A stretch of DNA of 56,511 nt from an uncultured Pelagibacteraceae bacterium (GTDB lineage: Bacteria > Pseudomonadota > Alphaproteobacteria > Pelagibacterales > Pelagibacteraceae), in the NCBI GenBank assembly GCA_902557385.1, contig CACDZF010000005.1, forward strand, positions 1-56,511. The letters run 5' to 3'. Below are positions 56,360 through 56,511 of this stretch, in pieces (the first letter of the stretch is position 1; each line of letters starts with the position of its first letter). The position numbers and the translations under genes were made by a program. The notes beneath the pieces are model-generated. The model did not search any database and was not told the DNA's origin. It saw nothing but the letters and a program-made list of their open reading frames with translations.

Positions 56360-56511
56360 TTAGGTTTCCTTTTTCTTAACAGGATCATATCCACCATGCC
56401 CAAACCATGGGTTACATTTCATTATTCTTAAAAAGGATTTATATATTCCTTTAATCACTCCATAAGTTTTTAAACTTTCAATACAGTAAGAACTACAAGT
56501 AGGTTCAAATT
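56360..56511 (-). CDS. yidD: Membrane protein insertion efficiency factor (partial)
   Basis: The minus strand is open from the window edge to TAA at 56360-56362, giving 50 residues of the C-terminal part. FEPTCSSYCIESLKTYGVIKG and CNPWFGHGGYDPV are the conserved YidD features. The N-terminal part lies outside the window. It is a small membrane-associated protein that helps YidC. Five bases separate it from yidC. The rnpA-rpmH genes are expected beyond the edge. Confidence 0.93.
   Translation of the reverse strand, partial: FEPTCSSYCIESLKTYGVIKGIYKSFLRIMKCNPWFGHGGYDPVKKKET

Overview
The window is a dense, strongly AT-rich bacterial chromosome segment. It has short or overlapping gene junctions and heavy Lys/Asn/Ile use. 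Its gene content is alphaproteobacterial: CobS/CobT with a J-domain gene and BolA, RegB, GltB/GltD, and the YidD-YidC and ArgB neighbourhood. Together with the TAXI-TRAP transporter, the tiny intergenic gaps and the extreme base composition, this points to a streamlined marine alphaproteobacterium of the SAR11/Pelagibacterales type. The placement is an inference from content and style, not from a marker tree. No insertion sequence, integrase, prophage, CRISPR array or rRNA gene was seen.

Layout. 1-1.7 kb: tail of acetoacetyl-CoA synthetase and an aminotransferase. 1.7-5.2 kb: a TRAP-TAXI uptake system (binding protein, terminator, fused permease). 5.1-7.1 kb: thioesterase, tRNA-Arg, a loop-deleted thiolase and two very small candidate ORFs. 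7.1-12.8 kb: an unusual pyruvate dehydrogenase pair, in which the lipoyl domain sits on the AceE-type E1 and the E2 has none, followed by a DMT transporter and UppP. 12.8-20.5 kb: a structured leader or sRNA region, gltD-gltB, an SDR protein and a hydrolase. 20.5-30.1 kb: a glycosyltransferase and then a translation block (thrS, infC, rpmI, rplT, pheS, pheT, lepA). 30.1-36.9 kb: a surface-glycan island (GT17-like, DUF4422, RmlD-like, sulfotransferase, sugar methyltransferase, RmlC, epimerase, RmlA) split by tRNA-Ser. 37-40.3 kb: gyrB and a RegB-type kinase. 40.3-43.9 kb: cobT-cobS-dnaJ-like, with bolA divergent. 43.9-45.5 kb: aroK-aroB, where aroB is frameshifted at a 12-A run. 45.6-49.7 kb: a small membrane protein, a large exported protein of unknown function, def, fmt and truA. 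49.7-56.5 kb, minus strand: a SET-domain protein, an HDAC-family deacetylase, dapE, dapD, a HAD phosphatase, argB, yidC and partial yidD.

How the parts fit. Central carbon (PDH, thiolase, acetoacetyl-CoA synthetase), ammonia assimilation (GltBD), lysine/cell-wall precursor (DapD, DapE), arginine (ArgB) and aromatic (AroK, AroB) synthesis sit beside core translation and membrane-insertion genes. The glycan island is the main accessory segment.

Most notable. (1) The lipoyl domain has moved from E2 to E1 in the PDH complex. (2) aroB is broken by one base in a poly-A tract that could be rescued by slippage or could be a sequence error. (3) The thiolase lacks the region corresponding to the tetramerisation loop. 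(4) A SET-domain gene and an HDAC-family gene are adjacent. (5) There is a hairpin plus terminator upstream of gltD with no gene in front of it.
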